NCBI GenBank assembly: GCA_035048495.1
Contig: CM068541.1
Coordinates: 10,113,929-10,177,928 of the forward strand
From: Euptelea pleiosperma
Lineage: Eukaryota > Streptophyta > Magnoliopsida > Ranunculales > Eupteleaceae
Reading direction: 5' to 3'
DNA length: 64,000 nucleotides
Part shown: in pieces, positions 48,156-59,100 of the stretch
Position numbering within the stretch: the first letter of the stretch is position 1
Layout: the number at the start of each line of letters is the position of its first letter
The notes under the pieces: model-generated
The model's input: only the letters and a program-made list of their open reading frames with translations
Databases searched by the model: none
Told to the model about the DNA's origin: nothing
Program-made: the position numbers and the translations under genes

Positions 48156-48680
48156 ATGGAGGGAGAGAACCAGATTGAGGTATACGCAGAATGCCAACGA
48201 AACCATTCAGCCCCTCTCGGCATCTACTCGACAGATGGCTGTGGTGAGTACATGGCTGACTATACTACGCCGGGCAAGCTGCTTTGCGCAGCCTGCCGTT
48301 GCCACCGCAATTTCCACCGGAAAGTCATGGTCATGTGCAGCGAAGGTGGCAAAGCTGCCATTGGTAGTGGGAAAGGAGGAAGCAGCAGCAGCCGAGTAAA
48401 AGATGTGGAGGTGGTAGAGATGATAGAGTGTGACGCAGAACAGTCAAATGCGGTGGAGGAGCAGGAACAGGATCAAAGTGGGAAGAAGAAGGGCAGGACC
48501 AGGTTCACGGCCGAACAGAAGGAGAAAATGACGGGCTTCGCAGAGAGGCTGGGATGGCGGATTCCAAGAAAAGATCATGCAGATGAAATCCAACGTTTCT
48601 GCAGAGAGATTGGGGTGACTAGGCAGAAGTTCAAGGTTTGGATGCAGAACCAAAAGAGAACTGTTCTTCCTACTCCTTGA
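48156..48680 (+). CDS. Zinc finger-homeodomain (ZF-HD) transcription factor
   Basis: An intronless 174-residue protein of the plant-specific ZF-HD (ZHD) family, expected in the nucleus as a DNA-binding dimer. Residues 10-56 are the zinc finger ([28 protein letters not shown]); residues about 112-168 are the homeodomain ([35 protein letters not shown]). The linker is short and acidic and the C-terminus ends LPTP. The recognition helix has Gln where ZF-HD proteins usually have His (WMHNNK), giving WMQNQK. It is shorter than many ZHDs, with almost no N-terminal extension. The ATG follows a GA-rich leader. It is paralogous to the broken copy 4.75 kb to the left, and the upstream regions also match. 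The exact subgroup cannot be named. Confidence 0.93.
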   Translation: MEGENQIEVYAECQRNHSAPLGIYSTDGCGEYMADYTTPGKLLCAACRCHRNFHRKVMVMCSEGGKAAIGSGKGGSSSSRVKDVEVVEMIECDAEQSNAVEEQEQDQSGKKKGRTRFTAEQKEKMTGFAERLGWRIPRKDHADEIQRFCREIGVTRQKFKVWMQNQKRTVLPTP

Positions 48681-48934
48681 GATCATGAGATGTTCGTCTT
48701 GCTTATAATTAAGTCTAGTTGATTTTGTCTGATTTTCAGACAGAAAGGTTTTCTTGAAGTAGTTGTGAAAGGTGTTTTGTACGTTATGATATCCAGCTAA
48801 GTTTTTTTTTTTTTTTTTCCTATTTAATAGCTTAACTATTACTACTTTAAAGTCAAAACTGGGGTTGGGGCACGCCCTTCACATGACGCTCACCGAAGGG
48901 CTTTTCAATACAAGTTAAGCCCTAAGGCAAAAAC

Positions 48935-49064
48935 CCTAATTGAGGCATATTTAATTTTATTTGAACAAGTTAATTCGTGATATTTCTGGAGCCGGGACTT
49001 GATCCTAATTGAGGCATATTTTATTTAAACAAGTTCGTCATATTTCTGGAGCCGGGACTTAATC
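48935..49064. repeat. Tandem repeat, period about 69 bp
   Basis: A segment starting cctaattgaggcatatt occurs at 48,935 and 49,004, each followed by acaagtt and atttctggagccgggactt. The second copy lacks a few bases. It lies downstream of the ZF-HD gene and has no coding content. Confidence 0.8.
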
Positions 49065-50089
49065 CGCCGTTTGTTGTGTCATCTAAATACGATGGAAATG
49101 GTCTACCATCCCCCCTCAAAATGATGGACGCGGGTTTAATGAACGAAAAGGCAGACTTGATCACGATGTCATATCTGCTACGTTTGATCTTAACGTGCAC
49201 GGTGCACCTATGATTCATTTTCTACCAGGCATATACTTTACAGCATTGTGATCATATATATATACATTGTGATCGTAGGCCAATGTATGAATTAGAAGTC
49301 TTGGAATGTGGTGATTTTTGGCGAGGATGGTCTCTACAGTGAGGAGATCATCTTCATAAAAATTCAAATCAGTCCGATATTCGTAGATTGGTTTACAAGT
49401 TGAAGAATTATGGACCATCTATTTTTATCATTAACTTGAAAACCACATTTGATGGGGTTAGAAATTTCAGAATGTGCTGATTTTTTGTAGGGGTGATCTA
49501 TATGATGAGGAGATCATCCTCACCAAAAATCAACTATTGATTCATTTTCCATGTGGGTACGACAAAATTGTTGTCCCCCATATATATATACTTCCTTCTC
49601 AACCGTACATCGGTTCTTAGTGCTCTTGATCATGTCGCACAACCTAAAATAGTACATTCAAATTGATGATGTTTTGCTCGCACCCTTTGGTGGACCACCT
49701 GATCAGTATATGCATGCTCCTACAGTCCATCACTTTAAGGCAGTAAAATGAATCCTATGTTATTTAATGCTGTTAGTCCTTGTGTCGATTCGGCTGGTTG
49801 CCCTAAATATTAGACGCTCTACATTGGGTTATGTTGTCTTTCTTGGTAGAAATCTCGGGTTATGGAGTACCAATATTTCTTGTGTTATGGAGTACCAAAC
49901 GAGAAGCATCCGACAATGTCTCGATCTAGTGCTGAAGTGAAATATCGCTCATCCCTTTCTGTCCCGATCGACTGCAGAACTCACTTGACTTTGATTTTTT
50001 GCTTCGCGATTTACGTGCTCCCGATCTAAGGCTGACAAATGCCCTTTTAAAGGGCGTCTGTACCAGGCGTTTGCTCGTAGAGGGTAAAT
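49065..50089. other. Intergenic, no gene seen
   Basis: The sequence contains MITE-related 'gaggagatcatc' stretches (about 49,310-49,360 and 49,480-49,530) and otherwise nothing I can assign. Short open frames show no domain. Confidence 0.4.
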
Positions 50090-50420
50090 CTTTGATGACA
50101 TGGTGACCATATGGATGTTTTTCAAATCCCTATCTAGGTGGACCTGCAAACTAAAAATCAGCTTGATTAATGATTTCAAACCTTTGGATCTTTGCACCTC
50201 ATATAATGGTCAATAATGTTCATATTGCATGGTTAAAATCAATCCATGAAAATAATTCCAATCCAACGCCTAGATATCACTAATCGGACTGATTTTTGGT
50301 TTGTGGGCCCATCTAGGGATTGGCCAAACATCCATACCCTCAGAGTCTTCTAAGAGTGTGCCACGTGGCTTATATTGTGACACTGTCATCGGCCTTGATG
50401 ATAGGCTTGTCATCAAAGTT
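50090..50420. mobile_element. Mutator-like MITE (ttgatgac ends)
   Basis: The left arm starts tttgatgaca and the right arm ends tgtcatcaaag; the inner arms carry atatggatgttttt / ggccaaacatccata and aaaaatcagcttgatt / ggactgatttttgg. It is the same family as 44,192-44,467. The outer flanks gctcgtagag and ctcgaccgtagagg look alike but are not an exact TSD. Confidence 0.7.
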
Positions 50421-50442
50421 TTACTCGACCGTAGAGGCATAC

Positions 50443-50751
50443 AACTTTTGTCACAATACGAGCCACGTGGCACACTCTTAGTGGACGCTGACCGTATGGA
50501 TGTTTGTCCACTCACTAGGTGGACCTACACACCAAAAATAAATATCATCAGTAGTTTATAAGCATTGGAGTGAAGTTATTTTCATGGGTTGATTTTAACT
50601 GTAGGAATTTGAGCATTAAAGATCCAAAGGTTGTAAATTAGTAATCAGGCTGATTTTTGATTTGCAGGTCCACCTAGGGACTGGTTAAACATACATATGG
50701 TCAGCGTCCACTAAGAATGTGACACGTGGTTTGTATTGTGACAGAAGTTTT
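50443..50751. mobile_element. Mutator-like MITE with arms over 45 bp
   Basis: The left arm (aacttttgtcacaatacg, then gccacgtggcacactctta and gtggacgctgaccg) pairs with the right arm (ggtcagcgtccac, then acgtgg and attgtgacagaagtttt). It lies 22 bases after the preceding MITE. The two are bracketed by cccttttaaagggcgtctgt at 50,042 and a near copy at about 50,770. Confidence 0.75.
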
Positions 50752-50928
50752 ATGCTTGTAAGGGCAAACACCCTTTTAAAGGGTGTCTGTCAATTTTTTC
50801 AACTTTAATTTTCGTCAGATAGAGATGCCCTTCAAAGGGCGTTTAGTTATTATTATTTTTTTTTTGTAAATGTTAGAAAGTTGTTTTTGTTTTTACAAAT
50901 ACATTTAAATTTATTTTCGTTTATGAAA

Positions 50929-53330
50929 TCTATATAGCAAAACAGGACAGTTGTCTCCCCCTATTATCTGGCTTCATAAACGATGGCCGAGATCTTATCA
51001 CACCAAATGGACATTGGCTCTCAACTACTCACACCCAATTTTGACAAACGTTTTGTCGGTGAGTGCTATGGGCACGAGTCACCTACTATTTACCTACATA
51101 TAAGGAATGAAATGGGTTGGATTTACATATAGCCCAAGGGTCAGGCTCAAGAGCCCCACTTTTTATGCCTTGAGAGGGGTGTTACCGTTAAAACGGATTG
51201 AAACGGCCAAGGCAAAAATGGAAAAAATAGATTTTAACGGAAAAAGTGGTGCTGAAAACAGAAATTTAATGATTTTCTTATACCCTTCTTATCTTATATG
51301 GCTTCAATAATGAGTGGCTGAGATCCACTATGCTTCATATCGATGACTGAGATTAACTCACCTGATTTTGACAAACACTTGGTCGGAAAGTGCAGCGGGC
51401 ACGGGCCACCCACGCATATATCAAGACAACTCAGTTGTATTCTCTTATCTTATCTATCCATCTAATGTGGACGGTTAGATAAAGAGTGGTTGAGATCAAA
51501 TCCATCGATCTAATGTGGACGGTTAGATTTCAACCACTCAATCCGCCTCATTTGACATCAATTTATTCAAAATTTAAATTTCAACACCGTTATTTTTTAT
51601 TATTTATGTTATTTTTCTATTTCTCCCTATGTGCGTTACAATCTGTTATAACAACCGTTATAATGGAAAAAACGGTAACGCCCCAGTCCGTTATACTGTT
51701 TGAGTGCCGAAGGCACCCAATTTTTGCAAACGCTTTTGTCAGAGAGTGTCGTGGGCATGGGCCATTTACTATTCTATATAACAAAACACATTGGTTGTCT
51801 CCCTACTTATACCTCTTCTAATCCTCCCTCAAATAGACGGTGGATCTCCGCCACTCACCTAATTTTGGCAAATTCTTTGTCGAGGAGTGCCGAAGGCACG
51901 GGGCACCCACTATCTATATAATAAAACAGGACGGTTGTCTCCCCCTCTTATCCGACTTCATAAAGGATGGCCGAGATCTTATCACACCAAATGGATGATG
52001 GATCTCAGCCACTCACACCCAATTTTGACAAATGCTCTGTCGATGAGTGCCGTGGGCACGGGTCACCTACTATTTACCTACATATAAGGAATGAAATGAG
52101 TTCGATTTACATATAGCCCAAGGGTCATGCTCAGGAGGCCCACTTTTTATGCTTCGAGAAGGGTGGTATCGTTAAAACGGCCTTTAAAACAGATTGAAAC
52201 GGCCAGGGGAAAAAATGAAAAAAATAGATTTTTATGGATTTTAATGATTTTAACGGAAAAAAGTGGTGTTGAAATTCAAAATTTAAAAATTAAAAATTAA
52301 AATTAAAAATTAAAAATTAAAAAAATAATAAAATTTAATAGAAATTTAATGGTTTTCTTACACCCCTCTTATCTTCTATGGCTTCAATAATGAGTGGCTG
52401 AGATCCACTATGCTTCATATCGATGATTGAGATTAACTCACCCGATTTTGACAAACACTTTGTCGGAAAGTGCAGCGGGCACGGCCATCCACTCATATAT
52501 CAAGACAACTCAGTTGTATTCTCTTATCGGCCATCCACTCATATATCAAGACAACTCAGTTGTATTCTCTTATCTTATCTATCCATCTAATGTGGACGGT
52601 TAGATTTCAACCACTCAATCGGCCTCCTTTGACCTCAATTTATTCAAAATTTAAATTTCAACACCCCGTTATTTTTTGTTATTTCTGTTATTTTTCCATT
52701 TCTCCCTCTGTGCGTTACAATCTGTTATAATGGAAAAAATGATAACGCCCCAGACCGTTATACCATTTGAGTGCCGTCGGCACTCAATTTTTGCAAACAC
52801 TTTTGTTGGAGAGTACCGTGGGCATGGGCTATTTACTATTCTATATAACAAAACACATTGGTTGTCTCCTTACTTATACCTCATCTTATAAGCATCAACA
52901 AAGAAGGGCCAAGATCTAATCCTCCCCTAAATGGACGGTGGATCTCCGCCACTCACCTGATATTTTTGGCAAATTCTTTGTCGAGGAGTGTCGATGGCAC
53001 GGGGCACCCACTATCTATATAACAAAACAGGGAAGTTGTCTCCCCCTCTTATAGGCTTCATAAAGAAGGGCCGAGATCATATCCCCCAACTGGACGGTGG
53101 ATCTCAGCCACTCACACCCAATTTTGACAAACGCTTTGTCAAAGAGTGCCATGGGCACGGGCCACCTCCTATATAACAAGGGAGCTCAGTTGTCCCGCTC
53201 TTATAGGCTTCATATAATGGATGGCCAAGATCTTATCACCCAATTAGACGGTAGATCTCAGCCAACTCGCACCTGATTTTGGCAAATGCTCTATCGGGAG
53301 TGCCGTGGGCACGGGCCACCCACTAGTATA
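50929..53330 (+). mobile_element. Head-to-tail array of short Helitron-like units (plus orientation)
   Basis: Ten copies of the GTGCC-GTG-GGCAC type hairpin occur at 51,063, 51,390, 51,746, 51,887, 52,047, 52,470, 52,813, 52,988, 53,146 and 53,300, each 8-12 bases before a CTA-type edge. The last ends CTAG at 53,323-53,326. Several next units start tctatata(a)taaaacagg directly after cacccacta. A larger unit of about 0.98-1.07 kb is itself duplicated (50,941 onward and 51,925 onward). Inside it are MITE-derived taacgg words, a (ttaaaaa)n stretch at about 52,275-52,340 and a 44-bp direct duplication at about 52,487-52,575. No protein is encoded. It is the inverted counterpart of the array at 44,803-45,965. 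Confidence 0.68.
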
Positions 53331-53939
53331 TAACAAAACAGCTTAGTTCTCTTATCCTTTATCTTATCCGGCTTCATAAGATAAAGAGTGGTTGAGATCA
53401 AATTCACACAAACTTGGGAATGTTGAAAAAGTCTGGGCCACTTACTAGTATGATACAAACTTGGGAATTAATGTTGAAAAAGTCTTCTTATCATTTTTCT
53501 CTATAAAACCTGTGATTATGAAATCTTAAACTAAGAGTTTAAAGAAGGCTAGCGGTGAACCTGTCAACGAGCCGTACAAGTCCACGTTCCTATATGAATC
53601 TTAACCACTCGATTGAAAGCCTTCGTAATAAAAATATTGTACATATGGGCGGCTGCCCTAAGTCAATGACAATTGAGATTTGAGACTATCCAAATGTTAG
53701 GTCACCTTTTTGAATCGTGGAAACTTCCCATTGTTTTAATGATCTCAACGGTCCAAATAAGAGCATTCGTCTGGACAGGAGCCTTACTATCCGTTGTATT
53801 GGTCACAATAAGTAAGGATTTAAGGCACACGATTAATCTTTAATTTTTGATTAAAGAATGATCTAAGTAATTAATCAAATAGTTGCCTCCCTAAAGAGGA
53901 AGCACCATCATCGGATCACTGGCACGCACACGGACCACA

Positions 53940-54221
53940 CAGTTATAACGAAAACAATGGCCGTTATAACGGATTCGGACCTTCCTCATTACATACGTTA
54001 TATACCGTTTAAACGTTCAAAAAATAATGGTCATTCTAACTAAAATAACGACCATTATTAAAAACGTCTGTTTTTTCTGTTATAAATTTTATTGAAAATT
54101 TGAAATGCAAATTTTAAATTTTAGTGCCTTTTTCCCCGTGTATTTTTTTCTTCTGTTTTTTGTCCCTGTGCGTTACAATCCGTTTATTCGGAAAAATGGT
54201 AACGACCCCTTTTAAACCTTG
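53940..54221. mobile_element. Degenerate MITE, word 'ccgttataacgg'
   Basis: The interior consists of aatggccgttataacgg-type words in both senses, and the right end ttttaaaccttg matches the CAAGGTTTAAA family. The left terminus is missing or eroded, so no TSD can be read. Confidence 0.6.
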
Positions 54222-54240
54222 CTAAATATCATCCAACCAC

Positions 54241-54412
54241 CTTTTTTTTTTTCTTTTTGTTAGGCAACACGGTTTAGGCTGAGAGATGTGGGGCACTGGG
54301 GAGTATATAGCCGCCGGTAGAAACCTGCCCAGAGAGCGTAGGGAATTGACCCAGGACCTCCATAAAAAAAGGGACAAACCAACTGTCTGCACTAACCATT
54401 ATTAAAATAAAA
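54241..54412 (-). mobile_element. SINE-like element
   Basis: On the minus strand a tRNA-like promoter can be suspected: ggttagtgcagacagttgg as box A region and gggtcaattccc as box B, about 40 bases apart, followed by about 100 bases of body and a tail that is the complement of the T-run at 54,241-54,259. The TSD is not clear, so this is tentative. Confidence 0.45.
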
Positions 54413-55190
54413 GATACTAAATCACAAGATCCATCCATAAAGACTTGACGCCATGTTACTGTCACATTCTAACCTAAACATATAGCAGGAAAATAAACAA
54501 ATAATGGGTATATATTTTAATAACACCCCCCTGAAATTTGAAAGAAATTTGCAATATCCCTTTATATTTTCAAACATTAGGATTACCCCCTTGACCTAGT
54601 CAACCATCATTGGACTACCATAATACACCTATGAAAGGACCATAATATTGCAATTACAATGCTAATGACGCGTGTTTCAAGTCCGTTTTAACTCAAGTCA
54701 ACCACTGTTAAACTAGGTCAAGGGGGGTAATCCTAATGTTTGAAAATATAATGGAGTATTACAAATTACGTTCAAATTTTAGTGGGGTGTTATTAAAATA
54801 CCCTAAAAAACAAAATTAGCTAGACAACTGGATCGCATGCGATAACTTTATCTTGAGAATGAAGCCTGCAAGTTTTCTATGTCTATCCTAAAATTTTAAG
54901 TTAATATAATGCAATTATTAATCAACCGCTCGCTTACCTGCCTCATTGATGGGGAGATGTAGACATGCCACTGGCTCCATTTATCTAAAAAAAAGGTTAT
55001 AATATTTTGACACGCCTTATATTGACATGCCATATTACACGTCTGTGGAATCCACACAGACATGAGTGAAAGACTGGTTTTTGGTGAGAACAATTTCCTC
55101 ACCATGGAGATCATCTTCCCCAAAATAATTTCATTTCAACGACATTTCCATCCCTATGAAAAGTAGATTACAAGTTAAACTACTATGGTC

Positions 55191-55546
55191 CATATGGTTT
55201 AAAAAATGGCCGTTATAACGGCCTATATTAAGGATTTGGACCTCCCTCGTTATATTATGTGCCATTTTAATACTCAGAAATTAACAGCTGTTATTTTTCA
55301 TTATTTTTCTGTTATAATAAAAATTAACGACGGTTGTTATCTGAAAAAAATTGTTAAAAAACATCTGTCATTATCCGTTATAAATTTTATTGAAATTTTG
55401 AAATTAAAATTTGAATTTTAGCACATTTTTTTTTCTGTTATTTTCTCATTTTTTCTGTTTTTGCCGGTGCGTTACAATCCGTTATAACGGAAAAACGGTA
55501 ACGCGCGAGTCTGTAATACCATTATAACGGCCCCTTTTAAACCTTG
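55191..55546. mobile_element. hAT-like MITE, CAAGGTTTAAA family, word 'ccgttataacgg'
   Basis: The left end catatggtttaaaa and the right end ttttaaaccttg are flanked by ctatggtc (55,183-55,190) and ctatggac (55,547-55,554), seven of eight matching. The interior is reiterated gttataacgg words in both senses. Confidence 0.82.
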
Positions 55547-56103
55547 CTATGGACCATCAGTTTTACCTTTAAACGCACGTTTAGTTAGAAGATTTAGAAT
55601 ATTAATTAATTATTTCCGTGCTGAGGAGATCATCTTCGTAAAAAGCTCGCCCTTAACTCATCTTCATGTGGGCACCACAAATACGTGTCAAACAAGTTTT
55701 GGCCTGTCAAAATAACCTTACCCATTACCAGGAGACTAATTTTCAAGGAAGGCAACTCTATATGTTCTTGCTTAATTATCAAAGAAAGAAAAAAAGGAAT
55801 CCTAATAAAAAAAGTCAAAGTCAATCCTCAAGGAAGGCAACTCTATATGTCTTGCTTATCAAAGAAAAAATAAAAGAAGGCAACTCTAATTTTCTTGAAT
55901 AATTCATAATTAATTATTCAAAAACTTATTGAAAGGACCTTGACTACGTCCATATCGGTTAACATTCGACAACTTGCATTATCCCTTAACAATGATTTAA
56001 GTGCCCTCCCGAGTTGCCGATTCGATCATTATTTGTCTCCTTATCATCCTACCGCCAGCATCTCTCTAGCTCTGCACCGAGGGCCGTCGGAGAATCGGAG
56101 AAG

Positions 56104-59100
56104 ATGGCTAAAGCTGCATTTTGTGTTGCTGTTTATCTTCTCCTAGTACTATTTGTTCATAAGGGTCAAAGCCGCTATCTTAGAGACAGTTCTTCCGGGT
56201 TGGTTTCCGACGGTATTGATGCCGATGCCTTCGATCAATCTTCCTTGCTTCTTCTCAAGGGGATTGATTCTTCAGAGACCTGTGAGCACATGTATGGTTT
56301 CTTACCATGCGCGGACAACCTTGCAGGCTACCTCTTCCAAATTGTGGTCTATGAATACCTATTGCTCCTCGGAGAGAGGTATGTTACCGCGGGAAGCGAG
56401 CTTCTTTTCAAGATTTTGGGTCCCGGTGTTTTCGGCGCTTGTGTGTTTCACATCCTAGGTGCTCTTCCAGAGTCCATAATAGTTCTTGGTAAGTTCCCAT
56501 CCTGTTTTACTACTTCCCACCAAAAAATTACCATGCGCGGGCTTTCCCACGTGGCACTCTTTCAAGCCCAATGATTGATTGGCCTATCCCTTGATGAACG
56601 TACACATCAACAGTCATTTTGATTGGTGATCGCTGGCCATTGAATTTGGCATTTTTCATCATGAGGTGATTTCTAGCCGTGGTTTCCAGGTTTTTTGCTT
56701 TTTGGGTACTCAGATGGAATGGCTATAGAGCACCAACCAGCTGGCTGATTGTTGGTGTGTAGGTCTATCAAGGGGTGAGCCAATTATGCATGGGTCGGTG
56801 GGCCCGAAAGACTGTGCCACATGGCACATTTTTTATGCGTCCCATAGCTCCAAAGGAAACAGTCCAAGTTTCTCTAGTTCCCATACATTTTCAATAGAGA
56901 AGTATAGGTCACGGCTGCTGCTATTTATTGAAATTTTTTTGGTACAAGTCGATGGCAAATGCGTGCAAGTAATTCACAAAAAATAAAACGGTGTGTGCGT
57001 TGCACCAACTTGGTGGCAAATTCTTTTCGGGATTTCATTTCATGCACCACACATTATGTTGTGAATGAAGAAGCTCAACTTAATGTGTATAGGGAAGATT
57101 AGTCTTTTAGCCAATCTTTTTTCCTTTTCTTGTTCTTTTTTCCCTTTGTTTTCTTGGCGGTTTCCTCAACCGCCTTGAAAGAACTCAACTTCGAAAAAGT
57201 CAAGAAATTAAAATTATTAGCTAGGATAATTTTATGTGTGGATCCCACCAGAATCACCTTGATCTATTGATTGGATGATTATGATCACCTGTTAGATTTG
57301 ACTTTGATCTAAAGATTCTCCTAGGTGATATCCATCTTGTGGTGGGGCTTATCTGATCTGGATTAGAGTTCAAGTCACAGCTTGAGTTGTAATCGGGTTG
57401 GGGTCCTGGATCCCATCGAATACTTTACACATATCCATAATTTGCGGATCTATTCTTCTGCACAATTATCAGGTTTCGCTTGTCAAATTATCCAAAATGC
57501 GAGAATATCTGTTGTATTGCTTACATTTTTCTCAAGGCTAATCTGACATAGTTTTTATGTATGTTTTCAGTTTCGGGACTTTCTAACAGTAAAGAGACTG
57601 CTCAAGAGCGGGTCATGACCGGAGTCGGCTTGCTTGCCGGGTCAACAGTGTTGCTTCTCACTGTAGTGTGGGGAACTTGTGTCATTGTCGGCAAGCGAGA
57701 TTTTTCAGAGAGATCCATTTCTAAAGATTCAGAGAGCTCAACTTCAAACAATTCGTTGTACAAAAAATATCGATCGGGCCTAACTGGTTTGTTCTCTTCC
57801 AACTCATTAATTTTGAGCATAGGGTTGTCATAATATGAACTAAGAACCCATTAGGAGCCATTTGGATGAATAGGAACATAAGCCGCAATCTGAAATCTTT
57901 ACAGGTTCTGGTATTACTACTGATGTGGAGACTAGCTATACTGCAAGGATCATGGTTCTATCAGTTTTCCCATTTATCATTGTGCAACTACCAGAAATGC
58001 TGAACTTATCTTCTGGGGAAGACGTAGTTATCTTGATTTCGCTCACTGTTTCTGTTGCACTCCTACTCTCCTACTTCCTCTATCAGGTATTCGATTTTTC
58101 ATTTGATAATCATTTCTACAAATAAAGCTTCTTTTTTTTTTTTTTTCAAAATGTAATTTGATCATGTTGAATATTTGTGCAGGTCTTTCAACCTTGGATT
58201 CAGAATAGAAGACTAGAATATGTGAAGCATGAGCATCTAATAATAGGATTTTTAAGACGTGTGCAAAGGCACGCAAAGGGAAAACTCCTCACAGATGAGG
58301 GTGCACCTAATCTACCTGTTATAAGAAGGTTCATTTTTTATTTTATTTTTTTACATACTTTATGCAATTTTCACAGAGGACTTGATCATGGAAAATTGAT
58401 CTTGCACAATTTCAATTACAGGTTATTTCAGAAAATTGATCTTGATGAGGATGATTTTATATCGACTTCCGAATTAAAAGACTTGATCATGGAAATCAAG
58501 GCGGAAAGAATACATTCAGATACGAATGAAGCTGTAACTGAAGTATTGAAAGAATTTGATCTAGATAATGATCATAAGGTTTCTAAGGAGGAATTTGTCA
58601 ATGCATTTGTGAAATGGCTTGTTAAGCGTAAGCATGCAATTGATAGCCGAGGTTCTTTCTCAATAAGGTCTCGTGACAACTTGCACCAGGTAACTAATTA
58701 ACATCGTGTTATGGTTTCCCCAAGTCCTAACTGTAATAACTGTTATATGACATCTTTAATAAATTTGCAGTTGAATCTTATAACCTTTTTTCTACCCGTT
58801 TTAATGATTAATTTGGGTAAAAGGTTATTCAAACACTTAAAAAAAAGTTCGGCAAGTACACACATGAGTCTCTCTTTTCCGTAAGTGTTTGAATAACCAT
58901 TTACATAGTCCATACCAAGGTTTAAAAAACGGCCGTTATAACGGATTCGGGCCTACCCCGTTACGTTATGGACCGATAAAACGCCCAGAAAATAACGGCC
59001 ATTATTTTCCATTATTTTTCCGTTATAACAAAAATAACGACCGTTATTTTCTGGAAAATTTTGTGAAAAAAAACGGCCATTATTTTCATTTTTTTCCGTT

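Noticed and set aside
44803..53330. CRISPR-like or satellite interpretation of the tandem arrays
   Set aside because: Units are 155-1,000 bp, uneven, with hairpin and CTAG edges, in a plant genome; they do not fit short regular repeats with spacers or a uniform satellite monomer.
56153..56458. A second frame (101 codons) over exchanger exon 1
   Set aside because: Shadow frame; the main frame carries the signal peptide and exchanger repeat and splices in phase.
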